Positions 1 through 6,465 of a stretch of 12,109 nt of DNA are shown piece after piece. The first letter of the stretch is position 1. Each line of letters opens with the position of its first letter. The DNA is from JAPHTQ01 sp046484535 (GTDB lineage: Bacteria > Pseudomonadota > Gammaproteobacteria > Thiohalomonadales > Thiohalomonadaceae), in the NCBI GenBank assembly GCA_046484535.1, contig JAWOIT010000049.1, positions 1 to 12,109 on the forward strand. The letters run 5' to 3'. The notes beneath the pieces are model-generated. The model did not search any database and was not told the DNA's origin. It worked only from the letters and a program-made list of their open reading frames with translations. The translations under genes were made by a program, and so were the position numbers.

Positions 1-28
1 GAAAAGGGATGAGTAGTGACTGAAAGTA

Positions 29-1084
29 TTAAAAAAGCTCCAGCTCCATCTCCCGATAGACAAAATTGGCGTTGGCACGGTGGTTCAGCTCATAGAGCCG
101 GGTGTCGTGCCACTCCGGGAAGTCGGAAGCATCGACCGCCTGTTGCAGGCCGATGCCCTCCTCTACCGCCTCACCCATCTCATCACGCAGGCGCTGCATG
201 TAGCGGCGGGTTCGGCTGACCATGGAAAAGGGGGCGGTTTGCGCGCTGCCGTGGCCGGGGACCATCAACAAGGCATCGGCGAAATTTTCCAGCAGCCAGT
301 CCTGACCCTCAAGGGCCTGTTTGCTGTGGCCATCGCCCATGAAGGTGGTGCGCTGGTTGAAGGCCAGATCCGAGATCCAGAGGATTTTCTGCGGTAGCTG
401 CTGCAGGACCAGGTCGCCATGGGAGTGGTGCATGCCGCTGTTATAGACAACAAACGCCTTGCCGCCCAGCGAAAAGCGCTGCCGGCTGAAGGGCTTATCG
501 TTGATCAGGATATCGGGCGTGACGGCGGCGAAGTCGGCCATGTCCTTTTCGATAAAATCGCGGCGGTAGGCCACCGAGCTTTCCATCTGCTCCGAGTTGA
601 TGTAATTGAGTGTGCCCCTGTGGGCAATCACCCTGGCTTCTGTATTGCGGCGAAAGGCGATGGCGCCGTAGGCGTGATCGGGGTGGTTGTGGGTCAGCAA
701 CAGATAGCGGATCGGTTTGTCGGTGACGCTGCGGATGGTGGCGACAAAGCGCCGGCCGAGCTTCGGAGTACCCAGCGCGTCAATGACGAAGACGCCCTCG
801 TCAGTGACGACAAAACCGGCATTACCGTTCCAGCCGCGGTTCTCCCCATCCACCTCGGCGATGTTGCCGAACAACATGTAGGTGTCGTCGGCAATACGGT
901 AGTAGGGCAGGGGTTCATCGTCGGGGGCGTCGGCAGCCAGGGTCATTTGCGGGATTTCATCGGTGTCGATGGCGCTTTTGGGGAGCTGGTAGTCGCCAGA
1001 TGCGTCAGCAGGCAGGTGTGGCCCGGAGGCCCAAGCGGCGCCGGCGAAAAGCATGAGTGCGGTAAGAGTGATCTGAAATCGCAT
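29..1084 (-). CDS. Secreted metallo-beta-lactamase-fold hydrolase (SoxH-like)
   Basis: A 351 aa zinc hydrolase of the MBL fold, probably exported to the periplasm. Residues 1-19 form a Sec signal peptide (short basic start, hydrophobic core, Ala-Trp-Ala before Ser20). The metal site is visible: THNHPDH gives His132, His134, Asp136 and His137; His222 lies in SHGD, Asp239 in SDLAF, and His278 in PGHG. The segment NAGFVVTDEGVFVID (88-102) is the usual first beta-strands of the fold. I chose the ATG at 1084 because GGAGG lies just upstream; a longer frame to 1114 exists but lacks a ribosome site and would spoil the signal peptide. The overall pattern resembles the SoxH and quinoprotein-associated metallohydrolases, whose substrates are poorly defined. 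No sox or quinoprotein gene is nearby, so the fold is sure and the substrate is not. It appears to be transcribed alone. Confidence 0.85.
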   Translation of the reverse strand: MRFQITLTALMLFAGAAWASGPHLPADASGDYQLPKSAIDTDEIPQMTLAADAPDDEPLPYYRIADDTYMLFGNIAEVDGENRGWNGNAGFVVTDEGVFVIDALGTPKLGRRFVATIRSVTDKPIRYLLLTHNHPDHAYGAIAFRRNTEARVIAHRGTLNYINSEQMESSVAYRRDFIEKDMADFAAVTPDILINDKPFSRQRFSLGGKAFVVYNSGMHHSHGDLVLQQLPQKILWISDLAFNQRTTFMGDGHSKQALEGQDWLLENFADALLMVPGHGSAQTAPFSMVSRTRRYMQRLRDEMGEAVEEGIGLQQAVDASDFPEWHDTRLYELNHRANANFVYREMELELF

Positions 1085-1113
1085 GGGAACCTCCAGTTCA
1101 ATTGCTACACCCA

Positions 1114-1119
1114 AGTATA
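1114..1119 (-). promoter_or_regulatory. Candidate -10 box of the metallohydrolase gene
   Basis: On the minus strand the hexamer reads TATACT, one base from the sigma-70 consensus TATAAT. A start near 1107 would give a leader of about 23 nt to the ATG at 1084. I see no good -35 hexamer at 16-18 bp, so this is a weak call. Confidence 0.35.
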
Positions 1120-1159
1120 ACGGGAATGTTCAGCGGCTCCATTCGTGTTGTATGGAGAT

Positions 1160-1176
1160 GACTCCGGGCTGGAGTC
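1160..1176. repeat. Small perfect dyad upstream of the metallohydrolase promoter
   Basis: GACTCC and GGAGTC are exact 6-bp inverted arms around the 5-nt loop GGGCT. The dyad lies about 40 bp upstream of the candidate -10 box. It could be an operator half-pair or a chance hairpin; nothing in the sequence decides this. Confidence 0.3.
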
Positions 1177-1242
1177 CGTACCTGGACATGGCGCTTCGTT
1201 CGGTTACCGGGCTGACAACTCAAGCGTTGTACTTCAGCGGAT

Positions 1243-1271
1243 TTGTAGGAGTCCACGGCTTGACGTGGCGC
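1243..1271 (+). repeat. REP-like palindromic element
   Basis: A GTAGGAG head (1245-1251) is followed by a hairpin with arms CCACG (1253-1257) and CGTGG (1264-1268) around GCTTGA. A GTAG head followed by an imperfect palindrome with a GCTT-type loop is the layout of bacterial REP elements, which sit between genes, often next to terminators as here. Only one copy is present in the window, so family membership cannot be shown from this sequence alone. Confidence 0.45.
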
Positions 1272-1275
1272 TGAC

Positions 1276-1303
1276 AATAAAAAGGCGGAGCAATTGCTCC
1301 GCC
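1276..1303 (-). terminator. Rho-independent terminator of the Prx-Grx gene
   Basis: A perfect 8-bp stem, GGCGGAGC (1284-1291) with GCTCCGCC (1296-1303), closes an AATT loop. On the minus strand it is followed by TTTTTATT. It starts 22 bp after the stop codon of the Prx-Grx gene. The plus-strand side has no T-run, so it acts in one direction. It separates this gene from the metallohydrolase downstream. Confidence 0.9.
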
Positions 1304-1325
1304 TCTTCAGCCCGGCCTCAACGGT

Positions 1326-2054
1326 TTAAGCCAGGTACTGCTCGAGCTCCTCGGAGCCACCGATGTGCTTGCCGTCGATGAAGACCTGCGGCACCGTGTC
1401 GCGTCCGGTGATGGCGCGCAGTGAGCGCAGGGTGGCGTCGTGGCCGAGGGTGACCTCCTCGTAGCCCATGCCCTTGGCCTGCAGCATCTCCTTGGCCTTG
1501 GCGCAGAAGGGGCAGCCCGGCTTGGTGAAGATGCTCACCGGCACGGGCTTCTTGGCGTTGGGGTTGATGTAGTTGAGCATGGTGTCGGCGTCGGAGACCT
1601 CGAAGGGATCGCCCGGCTTCTCCGGCTCGATGAACTGCTTTTCCACCACACCGTCCTTGACCAGCATGGAGTAACGCCAGGAGCGCTTGCCGAAGCCCAG
1701 GTCCGACTTGTCGACCAGCATGCCCATGCCTTCGCTGAACTCACCGTTGCCGTCGGGGATCAGGGTGACGTTCTCGGCTTCCTGATCCTCCTTCCAGGCG
1801 TTCATGACGAAGGCGTCGTTAACCGACATGCAGATGATATCGTCCACACCGTTCTCCCTGAACACGCCGGCCAGCTCGTTGTAGCGCGGCAGGTGGGTGG
1901 CGGAGCAGGTGGGGGTGAAGGCGCCGGGCAGGGAGAAGACCACGACGGTCTTGCCCTTGAACAGCTCATCGGTGCTGATATCGCGCCAGTCGTCATTCTC
2001 GCGGGTGCGGAAGACGACGTTAGGTACTTTCTGTCCTTCTTTGCTCTGCAACAT
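1326..2054 (-). CDS. Peroxiredoxin-glutaredoxin fusion (hybrid Prx5/Grx)
   Basis: A 242 aa cytoplasmic peroxidase that reduces hydrogen peroxide and alkyl hydroperoxides, using glutathione through its own fused glutaredoxin domain. The peroxiredoxin domain (about 5-165) carries PGAFTPTC with peroxidatic Cys50 and the Prx5-type stretch FGKRSWRYSMLV (121-132). The glutaredoxin domain (about 172-242) carries the CPFC redox centre (Cys181, Cys184), TVPQVF (220-225, with the cis-proline) and IGGSEEL (231-237). Length and sequence closely match the characterised Haemophilus influenzae hybrid of about 241 aa. The start at 2054 has AAGGAG about 7 nt upstream. The gene is divergent from oxyR across a 150-bp spacer with a candidate OxyR site, so peroxide induction is likely. 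A strong terminator follows. Confidence 0.97.
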   Translation of the reverse strand: MLQSKEGQKVPNVVFRTRENDDWRDISTDELFKGKTVVVFSLPGAFTPTCSATHLPRYNELAGVFRENGVDDIICMSVNDAFVMNAWKEDQEAENVTLIPDGNGEFSEGMGMLVDKSDLGFGKRSWRYSMLVKDGVVEKQFIEPEKPGDPFEVSDADTMLNYINPNAKKPVPVSIFTKPGCPFCAKAKEMLQAKGMGYEEVTLGHDATLRSLRAITGRDTVPQVFIDGKHIGGSEELEQYLA

Positions 2055-2122
2055 GTGATGGTCTCCTTTTCTTCAGTTGAATGAGGTTAGCAGTGCTGTT
2101 GCCTTAATACACGCTCAGTATG

Positions 2123-2139
2123 TATGAATATTGTTCATA
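2123..2139. promoter_or_regulatory. Inverted repeat in the Prx-Grx/oxyR spacer
   Basis: TATGAA (2123-2128) and TTCATA (2134-2139) are perfect arms around TATTG. The repeat lies between the candidate OxyR site and the Prx-Grx start, where promoter elements of that gene are expected. It may be a second operator or may occur by chance in AT-rich DNA. Confidence 0.3.
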
Positions 2140-2145
2140 GATTAA

Positions 2146-2182
2146 ATCGTTTATTTTTATTATATTGATATGCAATACCTAT
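2146..2182. promoter_or_regulatory. Candidate OxyR binding site (four half-sites)
   Basis: The known OxyR consensus is ATAG-N7-CTAT-N7-ATAG-N7-CTAT. Here the four tetramers at 2146, 2157, 2168 and 2179 read ATCG, TTAT, ATAT and CTAT, with exactly seven bases between each, for 13 of 16 matches. The inner pair is also flanked by G (2167) and C (2183), as in the extended GATAG...CTATC form. The site ends 22 bp before the oxyR start and lies about 90 bp upstream of the Prx-Grx start. That position suits OxyR repressing its own gene and activating the divergent one. Confidence 0.6.
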
Positions 2183-2204
2183 CATTGTTAGGGGCTGATA
2201 TCCG

Positions 2205-3101
2205 ATGGCGATCAATCTGCGGGATCTGGAGTACCTGGTGGCGGTGGAGGAGGAGCGCCATTTCCACCGCGCCGCCGAGCGTTGCTTTGTCAGCCAGCCT
2301 ACCTTAAGCGGGCAATTGAAGAAACTGGAGGAACGGCTCGGGGTACAACTGATTGAGCGTAGCACACGTCAGGTGGTGATGACGGATGTGGGGATGGCGG
2401 TGGTGGCGCAGGCCAGGCGGGTTCTGTCGGCGGCCCGGGGTATCGAGGATATCGCACAGAGCTTTCATGATCCGATGGCCGGTGAGTTACAGGTAGGGCT
2501 CATCCCGACGCTGGCCCCCTATTTGCTGCCGCAGATCATGCCGCCATTAAAAAAGCGCTTTCCAAAGTTGAAGCTGTGGCTGCACGAGCAGCAGACGGCG
2601 GTGCTGCTGGAGCGGCTGCACAACGCCGAGTTAGACCTGCTTATTCTGGCGCTGCCGGTGGCGACTGAGGAGTTTGTGGAGCTGGATCTGTTTCGCGAGC
2701 CTTTCTGGCTGGCGATGCCCAAGGGGGATCCACTGGCAAAGCGCAAAAAGGCGAGCCTGTTGGATATCAACGAGCGGGAGCTGATGTTGCTGGAGGAGGG
2801 GCACTGTTTGCGTGAGCATGCGCTGGATGTCTGTTTGACTGCCGGGGCCGGCGAATATGCCGCATTTCACGCCACCAGCCTGGAGACACTGCGTCATATG
2901 GTGGGCGAGGGGATGGGGATCACCCTGATGCCGCAGCTGGCGCTGCCCAAACGACTAACCAAGATTGACCCGGTGGCCTATCTGCCCTTTACCGATCCGC
3001 CGCCCAGCCGACGGATCGGTATGCTCTATCGCAAGGGCAGTTATCGCGAAGAGGCCTTTCTCGCCATCGCCGAAACCATCCGCGAAACGGTGCAACTGTG
3101 A
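2205..3101 (+). CDS. oxyR: Hydrogen peroxide-sensing LysR-type regulator OxyR
   Basis: A 298 aa LysR-family activator that senses hydrogen peroxide through a reversible disulfide. The N-terminal winged helix-turn-helix (about 3-62) includes INLRDLEYLVA and CFVSQPTLSGQLKKLEERLG, close to E. coli OxyR. The C-terminal sensor domain (about 93-298) keeps GLIPTLAPYLLPQ (98-110) and both redox cysteines, Cys201 in GHCLR and Cys210 in DVCLTAG, equivalent to E. coli Cys199 and Cys208 with the same 9-residue spacing. HATSLETLRHMV (222-233) is also typical. A ribosome site AGGGG (2190-2194) lies 10 nt before the ATG. It stands divergent from the Prx-Grx gene, its probable target, and is followed by a repeat element rather than a co-transcribed gene. 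Confidence 0.96.
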   Translation: MAINLRDLEYLVAVEEERHFHRAAERCFVSQPTLSGQLKKLEERLGVQLIERSTRQVVMTDVGMAVVAQARRVLSAARGIEDIAQSFHDPMAGELQVGLIPTLAPYLLPQIMPPLKKRFPKLKLWLHEQQTAVLLERLHNAELDLLILALPVATEEFVELDLFREPFWLAMPKGDPLAKRKKASLLDINERELMLLEEGHCLREHALDVCLTAGAGEYAAFHATSLETLRHMVGEGMGITLMPQLALPKRLTKIDPVAYLPFTDPPPSRRIGMLYRKGSYREEAFLAIAETIRETVQL

Positions 3102-3108
3102 GGGAGAT

Positions 3109-3293
3109 GCACAAAAGAATTTATGCCACAGAGCACACAGAGGTAAGGTCGTGGTTACCCGTGTTATCCATAAAGGTCCATGCTGTAGTCAACAGACTCC
3201 ACACAATGCCGTGTTGAGTCGGACCAGAGCCAACCTTCCAGGCGTTTCTTCTCCGGGTACTCTGTGTCCTCTGTGGCTAAATATCCTTTGTGC
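3109..3293. repeat. MITE-like element with about 34-bp terminal inverted repeats
   Basis: The outer arms, 3109-3142 and 3260-3293, are inverted copies that agree at 28 of 34 positions. Their cores, GCCACAGAG-C/G-ACACAGAG, agree at 17 of 18. The interior of about 117 bp has no credible gene. It contains a nested dyad around 3197-3220 (ACTC, CACAC, then GTGTT, GAGT) and an outer GGTCC/GGACC pair. Motifs of the CCACAGAGGACACAGAG type recur between genes in many environmental proteobacteria. I see no clear target-site duplication. The element fills most of the oxyR-dapF gap and must lie within or next to the dapF leader. The element call is inference from structure. Confidence 0.6.
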
Positions 3294-3328
3294 TTTTCAA
3301 CCTTCCGGCTTCGCTGTAAGCTACTGAC

Positions 3329-4159
3329 ATGCCATTGAAATTCACCAAAATGCACGGTCTGGGGAACGACTTTGTCGTGATCGATGCCATTAACCAGAAT
3401 GTGTCGCTGTCATCCGAACAGGTTCGCTTCATCGCTGACCGGCGCTTCGGTATTGGTTGTGACCAGCTCCTGCTGGTGGAGCCGGCGCAGCAGCCTAACG
3501 TCGATTTTCGCTATCGCATCTTCAACGCCGACGGCGGTGAGGTGCAGCAGTGCGGCAACGGTGCCCGTTGTTTCGCCCGTTTCGTGCGCGAAAAGGGACT
3601 GAGTGACAGGGATGCCATTGTCGTGGAGACCGCCTCCGGGATCATCACCCTGACCATCGAGGCGGACGGGCAGGTGCGGGTGAATATGGGTAAACCCGAT
3701 TTCAACCCGGCCAGTCTGCCGTTTCAGGCTGAGTCGGAGAAGCTCGTTTATGAGCTGGAGGCCGGTAATGAGGTGTTGGCTATCGGTGCGGTCTCCATGG
3801 GCAACCCCCATGCGGTGATGCAGGTGGAGGATGTGGCGCTTGCGCCGGTGGAGCGGCTTGGACCGATGCTGGAATCCCATCCGCGCTTTCCGGAGCGGGT
3901 CAATGTCGGCTTTATGCAGGTTATCGACAGGTCGCATATCCGCCTGCGGGTCTATGAGCGTGGCGCGGCGGAGACGCCGGCCTGCGGCACCGGGGCCTGC
4001 GCCGCGGTGGCGGTAGGGCATCGCTGGGGGATGCTCGCCGATGAGGTTCAGGTGAGCCTGCCGGGGGGAGAACTGGTGGTTCGCTGGGCCGGTGAGGGGG
4101 AGGATCTGTGGATGATAGGGCCGGCAACGACGGTATTCGAGGGGGTAATCGAGCTATGA
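3329..4159 (+). CDS. dapF: Diaminopimelate epimerase DapF
   Basis: A 276 aa cytoplasmic, PLP-independent racemase that converts LL- to meso-diaminopimelate, the last shared step before lysine and a cross-linking residue of peptidoglycan. Two similar halves each give one catalytic cysteine: Cys75 in QQCGNGAR and Cys219 in PACGTGACA. The opening KFTKMHGLGNDFVVID (4-19) is the family hallmark and fixes the start, although no good Shine-Dalgarno is present. Length equals the usual 274-276 aa. It is the first gene of a coupled dapF-DUF484-xerC operon; its stop overlaps the next start as ATGA. The MITE-like element ends 35 bp upstream. Confidence 0.98.
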   Translation: MPLKFTKMHGLGNDFVVIDAINQNVSLSSEQVRFIADRRFGIGCDQLLLVEPAQQPNVDFRYRIFNADGGEVQQCGNGARCFARFVREKGLSDRDAIVVETASGIITLTIEADGQVRVNMGKPDFNPASLPFQAESEKLVYELEAGNEVLAIGAVSMGNPHAVMQVEDVALAPVERLGPMLESHPRFPERVNVGFMQVIDRSHIRLRVYERGAAETPACGTGACAAVAVGHRWGMLADEVQVSLPGGELVVRWAGEGEDLWMIGPATTVFEGVIEL

Positions 4160-4854
4160 CAGAACAAAGTGGGGCGACAAAAAAGGAGAGAGAGCTCAAG
4201 GAGCGGGAGGTGGCCGATTATCTGCACCGCCATCCGGACTTTTTCTCCCGTCACGAATATTTGTTGGAGGAGATCACGATACCCCACGCGGGCAGCGGAA
4301 ATGCGGTTTCGCTGATCGAGCGTCAGGTGGGTGTGATGCGTGAACAAAAGCTGCATCTGCGCAAGCAGCTGCACCAGCTGACCCTCGCCGCCAAGACCAA
4401 CGAGGAGTTGCTGCGGCGTTTTCAGGGCTTGATCCTCAACTTGATCGACAGCGACAACCTGGATCAGGCCATCGTGTATATCCGTGACTCCCTGCAGGAG
4501 GGATTTCATGCCGATGCGGTGGAGCTTGTGCTGTTCGACTGCCCATCCCGGCCTGAGAATGTCTCCCGTGACGATAAAAGGTTGCAGCCCTTGCAGCGGC
4601 TGCTGCAGGAACGCTACCCGGTTTGTGGCCACTTTAGCCCTGAGCAGCGGGAACTGTTGTTTGGTAGCGGCGGCGAGGAGATTGCCTCGGCGGTGATTGT
4701 GCCGCTATGCGGTGAGGAGGGTGAGCCGTGTATCGGTTTGCTGGGTATCGGGAGTATCGATCCCAAACGTTACCATCCGGATATGGGGACGGTCTTCGTC
4801 GGCCATCTTGGCGCGGTGATTAACCGTATCTTCAGTTCGCACCTGGATAAATAG
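4156..4854 (+). CDS. DUF484 family protein (YigA-like)
   Basis: A 232 aa cytoplasmic protein of the DUF484 family, which adopts a GAF-like fold and has no settled function. The diagnostic N-terminal block is present: VADYLHRHPDFF (19-30), followed by LLEEITIPHAGSGNAVSLIERQV (36-58 in parts) and a heptad-like helical stretch to about residue 90. The C-terminal half (about 92-228) would be the GAF-like domain, with SAVIVPLCGEE and GLLGIGSIDPKRYHPDMG as recognisable strands. The ATG at 4156 overlaps the dapF stop in an ATGA junction, so translation is probably coupled; a longer frame from 4108 lies inside dapF and is rejected. xerC begins one base after the stop. The order dapF-DUF484-xerC matches E. 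coli dapF-yigA-xerC. Confidence 0.93.
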   Translation: MTEQSGATKKERELKEREVADYLHRHPDFFSRHEYLLEEITIPHAGSGNAVSLIERQVGVMREQKLHLRKQLHQLTLAAKTNEELLRRFQGLILNLIDSDNLDQAIVYIRDSLQEGFHADAVELVLFDCPSRPENVSRDDKRLQPLQRLLQERYPVCGHFSPEQRELLFGSGGEEIASAVIVPLCGEEGEPCIGLLGIGSIDPKRYHPDMGTVFVGHLGAVINRIFSSHLDK

Positions 4855-4855
4855 T

Positions 4856-5773
4856 ATGAGCCCCGAGGCGGGAAAGTGGCTGGAGCGCTTTTTCGGCTAC
4901 CTGCAGCACGAGAGGCGGCTATCACCCCTTACCCTCAAGAACTACCAAAGGGATCTGAGCCGCCTGCAGGAATATTGCGAGGCGACAGCTATTACCGACT
5001 GGACGGGGCTCGACAGTTTTGCGGTGCGCAGCTATGTCGCCTGGCGTCATCGCAAGGGGATCGGCGGGCGCAGTCTGCAGCGCGAGCTATCCGCCTTGCG
5101 CAGCTTCTATAATTTTCTTCTTCGCGAAAAGGTGGTGGGTAGCAATCCCGCTGTCGGAGTACCGGCGCCCAAAGCGGAAAAGCGCCTGCCCAAGGCACTG
5201 GATGTGGATCAGACCGCTCGCCTGCTGGATATTCGGGAGGATACTCCCCTGGCGCTGCGAGACAGGGCGATGATGGAACTGGTCTATTCCTCGGGGCTTC
5301 GTCTTGCCGAACTCATCTCGTTGGACCTTGACAGTATCGACCGCAGCGACGCCACCGTGCGCATCACCGGCAAAGGCGGCAAGACGCGGGTGGTGCCGGT
5401 GGGCCGGGCGGCGTTGCAGGCACTTGGCGAGTGGCTACGCGTGCGCGGACAACTGGCCTCTCCGGAGCTGCAGGCGCTATTCGTCAGCAAGGACGGCAGG
5501 CGCCTCTCACCCCGGAGCGTGCAGCAGCGCCTCAAGCAATGGTCGCAGAAACAAGGGCTGGACAGTCGGGTCCATCCGCACATGTTGCGCCACTCTTTTG
5601 CCAGCCATATCCTGGAGTCCAGCGGCGATCTACGGGCGGTGCAGGAGTTGCTGGGCCATGCCGATATCGCCACCACCCAGGTCTACACCCACCTCGACTT
5701 CCAACATCTGGCCAAAATCTACGACCAGGCCCACCCGCGGGCGCATAAACGCAAGAACAATAAAGAAGAATAG
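4856..5773 (+). CDS. xerC: Tyrosine recombinase XerC
   Basis: A 305 aa site-specific recombinase that, with XerD and FtsK, resolves chromosome dimers at dif. The N-terminal SAM-like DNA-binding domain (about 5-88) includes LSPLTLKNYQRDLSRL. The C-terminal catalytic domain (about 110-290) has the full active site: Arg149 in SSGLRLAEL, Lys173 in TGKGGK, His242 and Arg245 in HMLRHSFASH, His268 in GHADIATTQVYTH, and nucleophile Tyr277. All lie within one or two residues of the E. coli XerC positions. The operon context rules out an integron or phage integrase. No terminator is evident after the stop; a 296-bp non-coding stretch follows. Confidence 0.96.
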   Translation: MSPEAGKWLERFFGYLQHERRLSPLTLKNYQRDLSRLQEYCEATAITDWTGLDSFAVRSYVAWRHRKGIGGRSLQRELSALRSFYNFLLREKVVGSNPAVGVPAPKAEKRLPKALDVDQTARLLDIREDTPLALRDRAMMELVYSSGLRLAELISLDLDSIDRSDATVRITGKGGKTRVVPVGRAALQALGEWLRVRGQLASPELQALFVSKDGRRLSPRSVQQRLKQWSQKQGLDSRVHPHMLRHSFASHILESSGDLRAVQELLGHADIATTQVYTHLDFQHLAKIYDQAHPRAHKRKNNKEE

Positions 5774-6069
5774 ATGCGACAGCTGCAGCCGCTTCTCCAG
5801 CACACTGCCGTTGAATTCCCCGCTTCTCATCCCTATTTCTCATGTGTGAATTGACGGTTGCTCCCGGAGCCTGAAACCGGGTGTTTGCTGCAGCGACCGG
5901 ATAGCCGGGCTCAACCGGGTGGTACTGTGCCCATCACCACGGACGGCCAAGTGTGATTAGACCGGTTTGCTTGCCGCCAGGTGCTTTCATTCCGAGCAGG
6001 CTGTCCCCATATAGGTTGCAGTGGCGGATGCCGCCTGAGTGATAAACCCGCTTTTTTTGGAGTTCACCG
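5774..6069 (+). other. Gene-free stretch with clustered GC hairpins, possible structured leader
   Basis: No credible gene fits here. The DNA holds four small dyads: CCCGG/CCGGG (5863-5881), CCGG/CCGG (5905-5918), GTGGT/ACCAC (5919-5940) and GGCGG-ATG-CCGCC (6023-6035). The first two share the pattern CCGG...CCGGGTG, suggesting a repeated module. It ends in TTTTTTTGGAG, which serves as ribosome site for the DUF971 gene. I could not match it to a known riboswitch, 6S RNA, tmRNA, SRP RNA or RNase P RNA. It may be a structured 5' leader, a small RNA or decayed sequence. Confidence 0.35.
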
Positions 6070-6444
6070 ATGACTTCCACCCACCACCTACCGGCAGAGA
6101 TCAAGCTGCACCGCAAGCGCCGGGTACTTGAGATCCGTTATGACGATGGCGCCCGCTTCGAGTTGCCCTGTGAGTACCTGCGCGTCCACTCTCCATCTGC
6201 CGAGGTACAGGGCCACCACAATGAGGGTGCGGTGCTGCAGGTGGGCAAGGAGGATGTGAATATTACCGATATGAAGCAGGTCGGCCAGTATGCGTTGAAG
6301 CTCTTCTTCGACGACAACCACAACAGCGGGCTCTTCACCTGGAATTACCTCTACGACTTGGGTGAGAATTATGACGCACATTGGGCTGATTACCTCCGCC
6401 GCCTGGAAGAGGCCGGCCATCAGCGCAGGGTGTCTGAGCCATAG
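6070..6444 (+). CDS. DUF971 protein (gamma-butyrobetaine hydroxylase-like N-terminal domain)
   Basis: A 124 aa single-domain protein of the DUF971/GBBH-like N-terminal family. Its diagnostic signature is VGQYALKLFFDDNHNSGLFTW (71-91 in parts), followed by YLYDLGENYDAHWADYL. This domain is found at the N-terminus of gamma-butyrobetaine hydroxylase and in some Fe-S assembly proteins, but the free-standing form, common in proteobacteria, has no proven role. The usual metal-binding cysteine/histidine set is incomplete here: Cys34 is the only cysteine. The start is set by TTTGGAG about 8 nt before the ATG. The next gene follows after about 20 nt and is probably co-transcribed. Confidence 0.9.
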   Translation: MTSTHHLPAEIKLHRKRRVLEIRYDDGARFELPCEYLRVHSPSAEVQGHHNEGAVLQVGKEDVNITDMKQVGQYALKLFFDDNHNSGLFTWNYLYDLGENYDAHWADYLRRLEEAGHQRRVSEP

Positions 6445-6465
6445 GGCCATCGCACGTTGAATACT

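Noticed and set aside
419..1120. Long open frame on the plus strand opposite the metallohydrolase gene
   Set aside because: Its translation has no family features and is the shadow of a GC-rich gene with clear motifs on the other strand.
1440..2084. Long open frame on the plus strand opposite the Prx-Grx gene
   Set aside because: Repetitive Val/Gly/His-rich translation typical of an antisense shadow; the minus-strand gene is certain.
2965..3355. Short frames on both strands over the oxyR-dapF gap
   Set aside because: They run through the inverted-repeat element and overlap oxyR or dapF in another frame; no motif supports them.
4856..5773. Phage or integron integrase
   Set aside because: The active-site spacing, length and dapF-DUF484 context are those of XerC, and no att site, tRNA or cassette is nearby.
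6023..6058. GGCGG-ATG-CCGCC hairpin plus T7 run as a terminator
   Set aside because: The T-run begins 17 nt after the stem, too far for an intrinsic terminator, and it merges with the DUF971 ribosome site.
5774..6069. Cobalamin riboswitch (a GCCACTG box on the minus strand), SAH riboswitch (partial likeness) or 6S RNA
   Set aside because: The rest of each consensus is missing, the strand or neighbouring gene does not fit, and no long 6S-type rod can be drawn.
5934..6116. 60-codon minus-strand frame in the gap before DUF971
   Set aside because: It overlaps the start of the DUF971 gene, has no ribosome site, and matches nothing I know.
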